From positions 1-8,220 of the forward strand of contig DAIEHO010000157.1 in the NCBI GenBank assembly GCA_027353565.1: 8,220 nucleotides of DNA, written 5' to 3'. This DNA is from Propionibacteriaceae bacterium. GTDB taxonomy: Bacteria; Actinomycetota; Actinomycetes; Propionibacteriales; Propionibacteriaceae. Positions 1 to 6,118 of the stretch are shown in pieces (position 1 is the first letter of the stretch; each line of letters starts with the position of its first letter). The translations under genes were made by a program, and so were the position numbers. The notes beneath the pieces were generated by a model that made no database searches, was not told where the DNA came from, and saw only the letters and a program-made list of their open reading frames with translations.

Positions 1-1
1 G

Positions 2-796
2 GGCCGCGGTCGACCCGGCTGGCACCTCGAGTGCTCTGCGATGGCGATCAAGTATCTCGGCGACGAGTTCGACATCCACGGCGGCGGCATCGACCTGCGC
101 TTCCCGCACCACGAGAACGAGCTGGCGCAAGCCAGGGCCTCCGGCCACCCGTTCGCCCGGCACTGGATGCACAACGCGTGGGTCACGTCCGCCGGCGAGA
201 AGATGTCGAAGTCGCTCCTCAACGGCGCGCTGGTCAGCGAGGTCACCGCCCAGTACCCCGCCCGCGCGGTGCGCTTCTACCTCGCCGTGCCCCACTACCG
301 CAGCTCCATCGAGTACAGCGCCGACTCCCTCACCGAGGCCACCGCGTCGCTCGCCCGCATCGACGGCTTCGTCGACCGAGCGACCGAGCTCGTCGGACCG
401 GTCGGCACCGACTACGAGACGCTGCCGGCCTCCTTCGTGGCCGCGTTCGACGAGGACCTCGGCACGTCGACAGCGATGGCGGACGTGTACGAGATGGTGC
501 GCGTCGGCAACCAGGCCCTGACGGCGGGAGACGCGGAGGCGGTCAAGACCGCTCTCGTCGCCGTGCAGAGCATGCTCGACGTCTTCGGCCTTCGGGCCGA
601 CGACCCCGTCTGGGCCGGCGGTGGCGACTCGCGCCTTCGCCCGATCCTCGACGGCGTGATCTCCGAGCTCCTCGAACAGCGCCAGGCTGCGCGCGTTCGC
701 AAGGACTTCGCCGCGTCGGACGCGATCCGCGACCGGCTGACCACTCTGGGCGTGTCCGTCGAGGACACCCCCAACGGACCTCGATGGAGCTTGTGA
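2..796 (+). CDS. cysS: Cysteinyl-tRNA synthetase, C-terminal part (partial, 5' end off the window)
   Basis: This is the last 264 codons of a class I aminoacyl-tRNA synthetase that charges tRNA-Cys with cysteine in the cytoplasm. The frame is open from base 2, so the gene begins upstream and the N-terminal Rossmann half with the HIGH motif is not visible. In visible numbering, PGWHLECSAM (residues 5-14) carries the zinc-ligand Cys (C11), and FPHHENE (34-40) carries the other conserved zinc ligands (H36, E40). The ATP-binding KMSKS loop is intact at 67-71. The end, with ...ASDAIRDRL and a final DTPNGPRWSL, is typical of the CysS tRNA-binding tail. The related mycothiol ligase MshC shares the catalytic core, but this C-terminal end and the neighbouring rlmB favour CysS. 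The TGA stop overlaps the rlmB start by one base (TGATG), so the two are probably co-transcribed and translationally coupled. An ATG at base 41 is an internal Met of the ECSAM motif, not a start. Confidence 0.96.
   Translation, partial: GRGRPGWHLECSAMAIKYLGDEFDIHGGGIDLRFPHHENELAQARASGHPFARHWMHNAWVTSAGEKMSKSLLNGALVSEVTAQYPARAVRFYLAVPHYRSSIEYSADSLTEATASLARIDGFVDRATELVGPVGTDYETLPASFVAAFDEDLGTSTAMADVYEMVRVGNQALTAGDAEAVKTALVAVQSMLDVFGLRADDPVWAGGGDSRLRPILDGVISELLEQRQAARVRKDFAASDAIRDRLTTLGVSVEDTPNGPRWSL
786..789 (+). promoter_or_regulatory. Ribosome binding site for rlmB, inside the end of cysS
   Basis: GGAG lies six bases before the ATG at 796 and supports that start. The in-frame ATG at 784 overlaps this element and has no comparable site of its own. 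Confidence 0.6.
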
Positions 797-1761
797 TGCC
801 AGGGAACTCGTCGCGCCAAGGCGCCGTACGCAAGACAGGCAAGGGCATCGGCGCCAAGGGTCGTACGGTCGGCTCGGGTGGCCGGGTCCGCCGTGGGCTC
901 GAGGGCAAGGGGCCGACGCCGAAGGCCGAGGACCGCCCTTACCACAAGGCGTACCGCTCCAAGGAGCTCGCCGAGAGGTCGACCCAGAAGCGCGGAGGCA
1001 GTGGCGGGCCCAGGACCGGGAAGCCCGGTGCCGGTGCGGAGTGGGTCGTGGGTCGCAACCCCGTGCTCGAGGCCCTGCAGGCCGGCCTGCCGGTGAAGAC
1101 GGCCTATGTCGCCGAAGGAGCCGAGCGCGACGATCGTCTGCGCGAGATCCTCACGTACACGGCAACCAACGCCATGCCGATGCTGCAGGTGACGCGCAAT
1201 GAGATGGACCGCCTGACCGCAGGTGCCGTGCACCAGGGTGTGGCGCTGCAGCTGCCGTCCTACGAGTACGCGCACCCGGACGACGTCCTGGCCGACGCGC
1301 TCGACGCCGAGACGGGCCTGCTGGTCGCGCTCGACCAGATCACCGATCCGCGCAACCTCGGCGCGGTCATCCGCTCGGCGGCGGCGTTCGGCGCCCAGGG
1401 CGTCATCATCCCCGAGCGACGGTCCGCCCAGATGACCGCGGCCGCGTGGAAGACGTCGGCCGGCGCCGCTGCGCGGATCCCCGTCGCCAAGGCCACGAAC
1501 CTCAACCGTGTGCTGACGCAGGCGGCTGACATGGGCTTCACTGTCGTCGGCCTGGCGGGTGAGGGCGAGGTCGAGGTCAGCGAGCTGACGTTCGACGGAC
1601 CCGTCCTTCTCGTCGTGGGCAGCGAGGGCGACGGCCTGTCACGGCTCGTCCGCCAGAACTGCACCTACCTCGCCCGCATCCCGATCGAGAGCTCCGTCGA
1701 GAGCCTCAACGCGGGGGTCGCGGCCGGCATCGCCCTGTACGAGATCGCGCGCAACCGCTAG
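796..1761 (+). CDS. rlmB: 23S rRNA (guanosine-2'-O)-methyltransferase RlmB, SpoU/TrmH family
   Basis: This is a 321-residue SPOUT-class methyltransferase. The RlmB family transfers methyl from S-adenosylmethionine to the 2'-O of a guanosine in the peptidyl-transferase region of 23S rRNA (G2251 in E. coli). Residues 1-80 are a basic Gly/Arg/Lys-rich tail beginning MPGNSSRQGAVRK, common in actinobacterial members. Residues 82-155 are the substrate-binding domain (EWVVGRNPVLEAL). The trefoil-knot catalytic domain follows with all three SpoU motifs: motif 1, DPRNLGAVIRSA (184-195, with N187 and R193); motif 2, VGSEGDGLSRL (274-284, with E277); motif 3, SSVESLNAGVA (299-309, with N305). The ATG at 796 is preferred because it gives the family's usual N-terminus, has a GGAG and forms the TGATG junction with cysS. 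The same frame is open far upstream, but that stretch is antisense-like translation over cysS. Target specificity is inferred from family similarity, so another 2'-O-methylation site is possible. Confidence 0.95.
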   Translation: MPGNSSRQGAVRKTGKGIGAKGRTVGSGGRVRRGLEGKGPTPKAEDRPYHKAYRSKELAERSTQKRGGSGGPRTGKPGAGAEWVVGRNPVLEALQAGLPVKTAYVAEGAERDDRLREILTYTATNAMPMLQVTRNEMDRLTAGAVHQGVALQLPSYEYAHPDDVLADALDAETGLLVALDQITDPRNLGAVIRSAAAFGAQGVIIPERRSAQMTAAAWKTSAGAAARIPVAKATNLNRVLTQAADMGFTVVGLAGEGEVEVSELTFDGPVLLVVGSEGDGLSRLVRQNCTYLARIPIESSVESLNAGVAAGIALYEIARNR

Positions 1762-1768
1762 CCGAGGC

Positions 1769-1781
1769 ACCCTCCGGGGGT
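1769..1781. terminator. Weak hairpin between convergent rlmB and the kinase gene
   Basis: The 45-bp gap (1762-1806) between the rlmB stop and the kinase stop holds a small inverted repeat, ACCCT/GGGGT around CCG (five pairs, one of them T-G). It is followed by a GGGGCCCC palindrome at 1794-1801. There is no T-tract on either strand. Position between two convergent genes suggests a shared bidirectional terminator, but the stem is short. Confidence 0.3.
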
Positions 1782-1806
1782 CGAGCGCCGGCCGGGGCCC
1801 CGCGCG

Positions 1807-4002
1807 TCACGAAGCACCAGGTCCCGGGTCCGGCGCGTCCGGCCCGACCTCCACGAGGATCGAGTCGGGGTCGAGGCCGGAGTCAGCGACCGTACATGCG
1901 GCAGGCAGCGCGGGCAGCGCCAGCGATGCTGCGTGCGGCCCGACGAGGACGGCCGTTCCGTGCGTCGTCGCCCCGTCCGTCGATGCCCGGAGCGTCACGC
2001 GGTCCCCGGGGCGGGTCAGCAGGAGGAGCGCGAGGGCGGCGGCCCGCAACGCGTCCAGCGAGGGTCCGGGTGTCGCCTCGCCCGAGATCCGTACACGGCA
2101 GCCACGCGCACGAGCCGTCCCGATCGCAGACTCCAGCTCCCGCGTCAGCAGAGTGGGGGCGACGAGCTGGTCGCGGGTGGACGCCTCCACGTCACGGCAC
2201 CTGGCGCGCTGGTCGTCGCTGAGCGGCCCTCCCGCGGCGATCGCCTGCAGCAGAGGGACGGTGTCGACGTCCAGCGCCGTCCGCCTCGCGGCGATCTGCT
2301 CCTCGAGCGCCTCGGCCAGTGAGGTCTCGACCTCGGCGTCGGCGGCGATACGCAGCTGGCGCGCCGTCTTGTCGGCGGCACGGTCGATGACCGAGCGGAT
2401 CCACCCCACGGCAGGGGCGTACACGACCCCTTGCACCGTGGCCATGATGACCGGCGACCAGGACGTCTCGCCGCGCAGGTCGAGACCGACGATCCCGAGC
2501 GCCGTACCGAGAACGATGACCGCCAGCCCCTGCCATGCGCCACGACGCCACGCGATGATCGCGGCGAGACCGCTCAGCGACCCGATGAACCACGTGCGCC
2601 AGTCGCTCACGTACGGGTCGCGCACGTTGCTCAGCAGCACCGCCCAGGTGAGGACGGTGGCTGCGAGCATCCCGGACCACGCCGTGCCGCGGTTGCGGAC
2701 GGTTGCGGCAACCACGGCGAGGGCTGGGATCGCCACCATGCCCGCGATGACGACCCCGACGCTGTACACCTGGGTCAGGTGGAGGGCTCCGATCGCGATG
2801 TGCGCACCGACCGAGACCGCCGCCAGCGGTAGCGCCCACCACATCGCCCTGGGCAGCCGCGACCACTTCCGCACGGGATCCTCGGGGGCGATGCTGGCCG
2901 TCATCGTGATGCGGGTGCCCTGACCCACGCGGCTCTTGATGTCCGCCCGGATCCCCACGGCGGCGAGCCCACCGACGATGCGCTCCTTGACCCCGAGCCG
3001 GTCGGTCGGGATCGCCGCGACGTCGAAGCCCTCGCCGTCGTCGACGACCTCGACGACGAAGAGCCGGTCCCGCCGAGAGGCACGGATCTCCGCGTGCCGT
3101 ACGCCCGAGTGGCGCAGCACGTTGGTGAGGGCCTCGCACGTCGCCGCGCGCAGCGCGTCGCCCTCCGGACCCGTGGGCCAGCCGTCCGCGTCGAGCGTCA
3201 GGTCGATCCCCAGCAGGTGGGCGTGCTCGGAGATCACCGCGAGCGAGTCGGGCAGCGACGCCGGGCGCGCCCTGCCCGGCTCGGGAGCGAGCTCGGTCAG
3301 GGCGTCGCGGGCGAGGCCGGCAGCCTCGGAGTCCAGCCCGCGGAACGCGAGAGTGAGCGCCGCCAGGACCTTGTCGTGGACCAGGCCGTCCAGCCTCTGG
3401 CGGATCACCGCCCGATGCCGAGCCGATGTCGCCCGGGTCTCCGCGTCCAGTGCTCCCGCGGTCGCGAGGGCCACCCGGTCGAGCCCTTCGCGAAGTGCCC
3501 AGATGACGATCATGATGATGAGGTCCGAGACCAGGAAGTCCACGGCCTCGGCGGTGCTCTGGAGCCAGCCGACGACGGCCACCCGCTGGCTCATGATCAC
3601 GCCTGCGTGGAGGGCGATCATCGGGATCGCCCAGCGGGGGACGACGACGAAGCCGAGCAGGGCTGCGGACGCGGTCAGGACGGGCATGAGCGGCGAGTAG
3701 TCAACCGAGCCTGCCGGCTGGTACCCGACGAACGGCTCCACCAGCCGGATCACCAGGCCCATGACGACGAAGACCTGGAGCTCGTTCACGGGACCGTCGA
3801 GAGAGCGGAGCGAGGTGAGTCCCCAGACCAGCGGTATCGCGAGCACAAGGAGGGCGCCGTCCTCGAAGGTGGGGGAGGCGAACCGAGGGCCGGTCAGGAT
3901 GGCCACCAGGCTGGCGACCCACCAGGCGCCGGCGAGTCCCAGCCCGACGGTACGAGCGCCTCGGGCCATGGCCCGGCCGGCGAGCGGGTCCTGGAAGGTC
4001 AC
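1807..4002 (-). CDS. Membrane sensor histidine kinase with two tandem membrane/kinase modules, the second degenerate
   Basis: This 731-residue inner-membrane protein is probably the sensor partner of the response regulator just upstream. Module 1 has about six hydrophobic segments (roughly 17-37, 49-67, 74-93, 104-121, 124-139, 154-172), then a linker helix and a HisKA_3-like segment, QRLDGLVHDKVLAAL (202-216), with H209 as probable phosphoacceptor. Its ATPase domain has an N-box (EALTNVLRH, 290-298), a G1 box (DDGEGF, 321-326), GVKERI (337-342) and a G2 box (GQGTRITM, 360-367). Module 2 repeats the plan: about six hydrophobic segments between 386 and 535, a charged helix (540-575) and a kinase-like tail (575-690). 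That tail lacks the His (LDVDTV replaces LVHDKV), the N-box Asn and the Gly boxes, so it is probably not catalytic. The GTG start at 4002 overlaps the regulator's TGA (GTGA), implying translational coupling. An ATG at 3969 is the alternative start and would shorten the protein by 11 residues. The frame is open upstream to 4371, but that part lies over the regulator gene. The signal is unknown. Confidence 0.85.
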   Translation of the reverse strand: MTFQDPLAGRAMARGARTVGLGLAGAWWVASLVAILTGPRFASPTFEDGALLVLAIPLVWGLTSLRSLDGPVNELQVFVVMGLVIRLVEPFVGYQPAGSVDYSPLMPVLTASAALLGFVVVPRWAIPMIALHAGVIMSQRVAVVGWLQSTAEAVDFLVSDLIIMIVIWALREGLDRVALATAGALDAETRATSARHRAVIRQRLDGLVHDKVLAALTLAFRGLDSEAAGLARDALTELAPEPGRARPASLPDSLAVISEHAHLLGIDLTLDADGWPTGPEGDALRAATCEALTNVLRHSGVRHAEIRASRRDRLFVVEVVDDGEGFDVAAIPTDRLGVKERIVGGLAAVGIRADIKSRVGQGTRITMTASIAPEDPVRKWSRLPRAMWWALPLAAVSVGAHIAIGALHLTQVYSVGVVIAGMVAIPALAVVAATVRNRGTAWSGMLAATVLTWAVLLSNVRDPYVSDWRTWFIGSLSGLAAIIAWRRGAWQGLAVIVLGTALGIVGLDLRGETSWSPVIMATVQGVVYAPAVGWIRSVIDRAADKTARQLRIAADAEVETSLAEALEEQIAARRTALDVDTVPLLQAIAAGGPLSDDQRARCRDVEASTRDQLVAPTLLTRELESAIGTARARGCRVRISGEATPGPSLDALRAAALALLLLTRPGDRVTLRASTDGATTHGTAVLVGPHAASLALPALPAACTVADSGLDPDSILVEVGPDAPDPGPGAS

Positions 4003-4652
4003 GAGATGCCCGTTGGCGGGTTGACCAGGCCATCCTCCATGGCTCGTACGTACAGCTCCGTCTTGGTCGCCGCCGGCCGTCCCACCTCGTCGTAGCGGCG
4101 CCGCACGCGCATCAGGTAGTCCTTCACCGTCTCGGGCGAGATCCCCATGCGCCGTGCGACCGACTTCATGGGCAGGCCGGAGGCGTACATCCGCAAGGCC
4201 TCGGCCTCGCGCGGCGCGAGCGACGGGATGACGGCGGCGTCGCTTCTCAGCACGGACGCCCACTCCCCCGACAGGTACGGCTGCCCGTCGGCGATGAGAC
4301 CCACAGCCTCCAGCAGGTCCGCGAGCTCGTGGCTCTTGCCGACGATGCCCTTGGCGCCGGCTCGGAAGCACCGCGCCACCAACCGAGGGTTGGCCTCCTG
4401 CGTGTAGAGCAGGACCGGCCAGCCCTTGTCGGCAAGGCGTCGTACGTTATCGGCGGGGTCGCTGTCGTCGCCGAGCTGTACGTCGAGGACCACGACCTCG
4501 TACGGGCCGGGGGTCGCGAGCACCTCGTCCACGTGTTGCGCGCGACACACCTCGGCCACGCTGAACGCCGCCGAGATCTCCCCCATGACCGCTCGCAGGA
4601 TTGCCGGATGGTCGTCGATCAAGGCGACCCTCAGGCCCACCTTCTCGGTCAT
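3999..4652 (-). CDS. Response regulator, REC receiver plus LuxR-type HTH (NarL/FixJ class)
   Basis: This is a 217-residue cytoplasmic transcription factor, probably phosphorylated by the kinase encoded directly downstream. The receiver domain (about 7-120) has the acidic pair D13/D14 in LIDDHPAILRA, the phosphoacceptor D57 in VVVLDVQLGDD, the switch T84 in LLYTQE, and the conserved K106 in AKGIVGKSHEL. The LuxR HTH occupies about 145-207: LAPREAEALRMYASGL, then MGISPETVKDYLMRVRRRY. This differs from the commonest pattern (LTPREREVL, TVKNHL), with Ala in place of Thr after the first Leu and KDYL in place of KNHL. The ATG at 4652 has a good AGGGAG four bases upstream. The stop overlaps the kinase start (GTGA), so the two genes form one operon read leftward. 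NarL-class regulators often control their own operon and nearby genes, but I see no clear operator to name a target. Confidence 0.93.
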   Translation of the reverse strand: MTEKVGLRVALIDDHPAILRAVMGEISAAFSVAEVCRAQHVDEVLATPGPYEVVVLDVQLGDDSDPADNVRRLADKGWPVLLYTQEANPRLVARCFRAGAKGIVGKSHELADLLEAVGLIADGQPYLSGEWASVLRSDAAVIPSLAPREAEALRMYASGLPMKSVARRMGISPETVKDYLMRVRRRYDEVGRPAATKTELYVRAMEDGLVNPPTGIS

Positions 4653-4656
4653 CGGT

Positions 4657-4662
4657 CTCCCT
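4657..4662 (-). promoter_or_regulatory. Ribosome binding site of the response regulator gene
   Basis: On the minus strand AGGGAG stands four bases before the ATG whose first base is 4652. This is a strong match to the anti-Shine-Dalgarno sequence and fixes the start. Confidence 0.7.
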
Positions 4663-4870
4663 GGAGTGGTCAGGTTGGGGTTTCCCTGCTGTCGCTGATC
4701 ATTCCACGAGATACGGGCGGGGGTGTACCGGACCCACGAACGAAGGTAAGGCTACGAGATGCCCGCCTTGGTGTCCGTCATCCCCCGGCCGGTCCGCCGG
4801 AGGGATCGGCCGTCAGACGACAGGCCGCCACGCAACAGCGTGCGCGCCGTAGATGATCACGTGCCCCCCT

Positions 4871-4885
4871 GGGTCCGGCTGACCC
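4871..4885. repeat. Inverted repeat GGGTC-N5-GACCC, possible operator
   Basis: A perfect 5-bp dyad with a 5-base spacer (CGGCT) about 150 bp before the nucleoside hydrolase start. It could be a repressor site or a chance repeat in G/C-rich DNA. No known regulator consensus is matched. Confidence 0.3.
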
Positions 4886-4899
4886 GATCGACCCTAGGA

Positions 4900-4911
4900 G
4901 GTGGCACCACC
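4900..4911. repeat. Inverted repeat GGTGG-CA-CCACC
   Basis: A perfect 12-bp palindrome just after CCTAGGA and about 125 bp before the nucleoside hydrolase start. It is a plausible binding site for a dimeric regulator. Function is unknown. Confidence 0.3.
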
Positions 4912-5021
4912 GAGCGCAGCCACCCGTTTGGGGGATGCGGCCCCGGTCGACGGACCCGGAGGGCGATCTGGCCACAGCTTGTCGTCCACGGGCGGTTCGG
5001 CACGGGCGCCGCTCGAGCCCG

Positions 5022-5027
5022 TACGCT
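5022..5027 (+). promoter_or_regulatory. -10 box of a probable leaderless promoter for the nucleoside hydrolase
   Basis: TACGCT fits the actinobacterial TANNNT -10 pattern and is followed by exactly seven bases before the GTG at 5035. That spacing would start the transcript at or next to the start codon. The absence of any Shine-Dalgarno match before this GTG agrees with a leaderless mRNA. No good -35 box is visible. Confidence 0.5.
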
Positions 5028-5034
5028 CTGGCAC

Positions 5035-5988
5035 GTGACGGAACCTCGCAGGATCATCATCGACACGGACCCGGGCGTCGACGACGCCATGGCGATCTTC
5101 TACGCGCTCTCGTCTCCTGAGCTGGACGTCTTGGGCCTGACCACGGTCTTCGGCAACGCGACGACGGAGACCACCACGTACAACGCGCTCGCCCTGCTGC
5201 AGCTGGCAGGGCGGAGCGACGTCCCGGTCGCGCGCGGGGCCGACACCCCACTGGTCGCGACGTACGGCGGCCCGGTCGACTTCGTCCACGGCGCCGACGG
5301 GCAGGGCAACGCCGGCATCCCCGCGCCGACGGCGAGCGCCGTTGCCGAGAGCGCCGCCGAGTTCATCGTCCGGAGCGTCATGGCTGCTCCCGGCGAGATC
5401 ACCCTCGTACCGGTCGGGCCCCTGACGAACATCGCGCTCGCGATGCGCCTCGAGCCGAAGCTCACCGAGAACCTGCGCGAGATCGTGCTGATGGGTGGCA
5501 ACGCGTTCTGCCCAGGGAACGTCAACCCGTCGGCCGAGGCCAACATCCACAACGACCCGGAGGCTGCGGACATCGTGTTCGGCGCAGACTGCCCGATCAC
5601 GATGGCCGGGCTGGACGTGACGCACAAGGTGCAGATGACGCATGCGGACCTCGCGCGGATAGGGGCCATGAGCAACCCGCGCGCCGAGCACCTGGCCCGG
5701 ATACTGCCCTGCTACGTCGACTTCCACACCACGTACGAGGGCCTCGACGGCATCTTCGTCCACGACTCGACAGCGGTCAGCTACCTGCTCGCGCCGGACG
5801 CGTTCACGTGGGAGGAAGCGCCCATCCGCGTCGACTGCGGCCAGAGCTTCGGACGGGCGAAGACGATCGCCGGCAAGGGCGAGGGCGACAGCTACGCGGC
5901 GTGGACACCTCGCAGGCCGGTACGGATCCTCACCGGCGCCGACTCACGCCGCCTCGTGGAGCTGGAGCTCAGCCGACTCGCGGAGTGA
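5035..5988 (+). CDS. Nucleoside hydrolase, inosine/uridine-preferring (IUNH) family
   Basis: This 317-residue cytoplasmic enzyme should hydrolyse the N-glycosidic bond of ribonucleosides, giving free base and ribose for salvage or catabolism. The N-terminal calcium-binding signature DTDPGVDDAMAI is at 10-21, with D12 and D17 as the expected metal ligands. Other family landmarks are GLTTVFGN (34-41), FVHGADGQGN (83-92), GPLTN (128-132, metal-contacting T131), MGG (153-155), NPSAEANIHNDPEAA (164-178, ribose-binding E168 and N170), and the HD pair (H243, D244) that completes the active site. Length and motif spacing match the family, and no key residue is missing. The GTG at 5035 is chosen because it puts the start nine residues before the metal motif. 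The frame is open back to 4759, but that extension has no homology-like motif. Substrate (purine or pyrimidine) cannot be read from sequence. It appears to be a single-gene unit ended by the hairpin at 6014-6063. Confidence 0.93.
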   Translation: MTEPRRIIIDTDPGVDDAMAIFYALSSPELDVLGLTTVFGNATTETTTYNALALLQLAGRSDVPVARGADTPLVATYGGPVDFVHGADGQGNAGIPAPTASAVAESAAEFIVRSVMAAPGEITLVPVGPLTNIALAMRLEPKLTENLREIVLMGGNAFCPGNVNPSAEANIHNDPEAADIVFGADCPITMAGLDVTHKVQMTHADLARIGAMSNPRAEHLARILPCYVDFHTTYEGLDGIFVHDSTAVSYLLAPDAFTWEEAPIRVDCGQSFGRAKTIAGKGEGDSYAAWTPRRPVRILTGADSRRLVELELSRLAE

Positions 5989-6013
5989 CGTGGTGCGTCC
6001 CCCGTCCAGCTGA

Positions 6014-6063
6014 GCCCGGGACTCCTCACGGCTCTCGGCCGTCGAGAGCCGTGGAACCCGGGC
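6014..6063 (+). terminator. Strong nested hairpin after the nucleoside hydrolase gene
   Basis: An outer perfect 7-bp stem, GCCCGGG (6014-6020) with CCCGGGC (6057-6063), encloses an inner perfect stem, CACGGCTCTC (6027-6036) with GAGAGCCGTG (6044-6053). The inner stem extends by one G-C pair into its loop. There is no T-tract, which is common for terminators in high-GC actinobacteria. It begins 26 bases after the hydrolase stop and ends before the glyA promoter, so termination is the simplest role. I see no match to riboswitch families I know (glycine, ZTP, THF, SAM). Confidence 0.65.
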
Positions 6064-6066
6064 GAA

Positions 6067-6088
6067 CCTGTCGGAGACCACCGATAGG
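6067..6088. repeat. Inverted repeat CCTGTCGG-N6-CCGATAGG over the glyA promoter
   Basis: Eight paired positions (seven Watson-Crick, one G-T) flank the spacer AGACCA. The right arm overlaps the first four bases of the proposed -10 box. As DNA it could be a repressor operator covering the -35 to -10 span. As RNA it would lie mostly upstream of the predicted transcript start, so an RNA role is less likely unless transcription begins further upstream. Confidence 0.4.
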
Positions 6089-6090
6089 CT
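6085..6090 (+). promoter_or_regulatory. -10 box of a probable glyA promoter
   Basis: TAGGCT matches the actinobacterial TANNNT -10 pattern. Transcription would begin around 6097, giving a 5' untranslated leader of about 22 bases that contains the ribosome binding site. The -35 region shows no good consensus. Confidence 0.5.
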
Positions 6091-6105
6091 GAGCGCGCCA
6101 CCAAC

Positions 6106-6112
6106 GAGGGAG
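6106..6112 (+). promoter_or_regulatory. Ribosome binding site of glyA
   Basis: GAGGGAG, followed by six bases to the GTG at 6119. It supports the GTG start. Confidence 0.7.
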
Positions 6113-6118
6113 AAGCCC

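Larger units (their letters stand above)
4653..5034. other. 382-bp divergent intergenic region without a convincing gene
   Basis: This gap separates the leftward two-component operon from the rightward nucleoside hydrolase gene. Short open frames occur on both strands, but none has a recognisable motif together with a usable ribosome binding site. The region holds several inverted repeats: GGGTC/GACCC with a 5-base spacer (4871-4885), GGTGG/CCACC with a 2-base spacer (4900-4911), and CCGG/CCGG around 4787-4800. A leftward promoter for the regulator must lie here; TAGCCT on the minus strand near 4750-4755 is a possible -10 box but is weak. An AGGAGG at 4896-4901 is not followed by a start codon at normal distance. 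Confidence 0.6.

Noticed and set aside
31..795. Long N-terminal extension of the rlmB reading frame
   Set aside because: It covers cysS in another frame and reads as low-complexity Arg-rich sequence. The real start at 796 has a ribosome binding site and the family's N-terminus.
2153..2923. Open frames of up to 333 residues on the plus strand opposite the histidine kinase
   Set aside because: Composition is Arg/Ser/Pro/Thr-rich with no recognisable domain, and the kinase on the other strand has many conserved motifs.
4003..4371. N-terminal extension of the kinase frame over the response regulator gene
   Set aside because: The region encodes the regulator's conserved C-terminal part in its own frame, and the extension lacks any motif. 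The GTGA overlap gives a natural start at 4002.
4759..5034. 92-residue N-terminal extension of the nucleoside hydrolase
   Set aside because: It is Arg/Pro-rich, has no secretion signal or domain, and would make the protein longer than the family. The metal motif normally lies within the first 10-20 residues.
4935..5120. Possible 61-residue gene starting with ATG at 4935, downstream of AGGAGG at 4896-4901
   Set aside because: The AGGAGG is too far (about 33 bases) from the ATG, the frame runs into the hydrolase gene and the product has no features.
5989..6118. Known riboswitch upstream of glyA
   Set aside because: I compared the leader by eye with the conserved cores of glycine, ZTP, THF and SAM classes and saw no match. 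The predicted transcript start would also leave only about 22 bases of leader.
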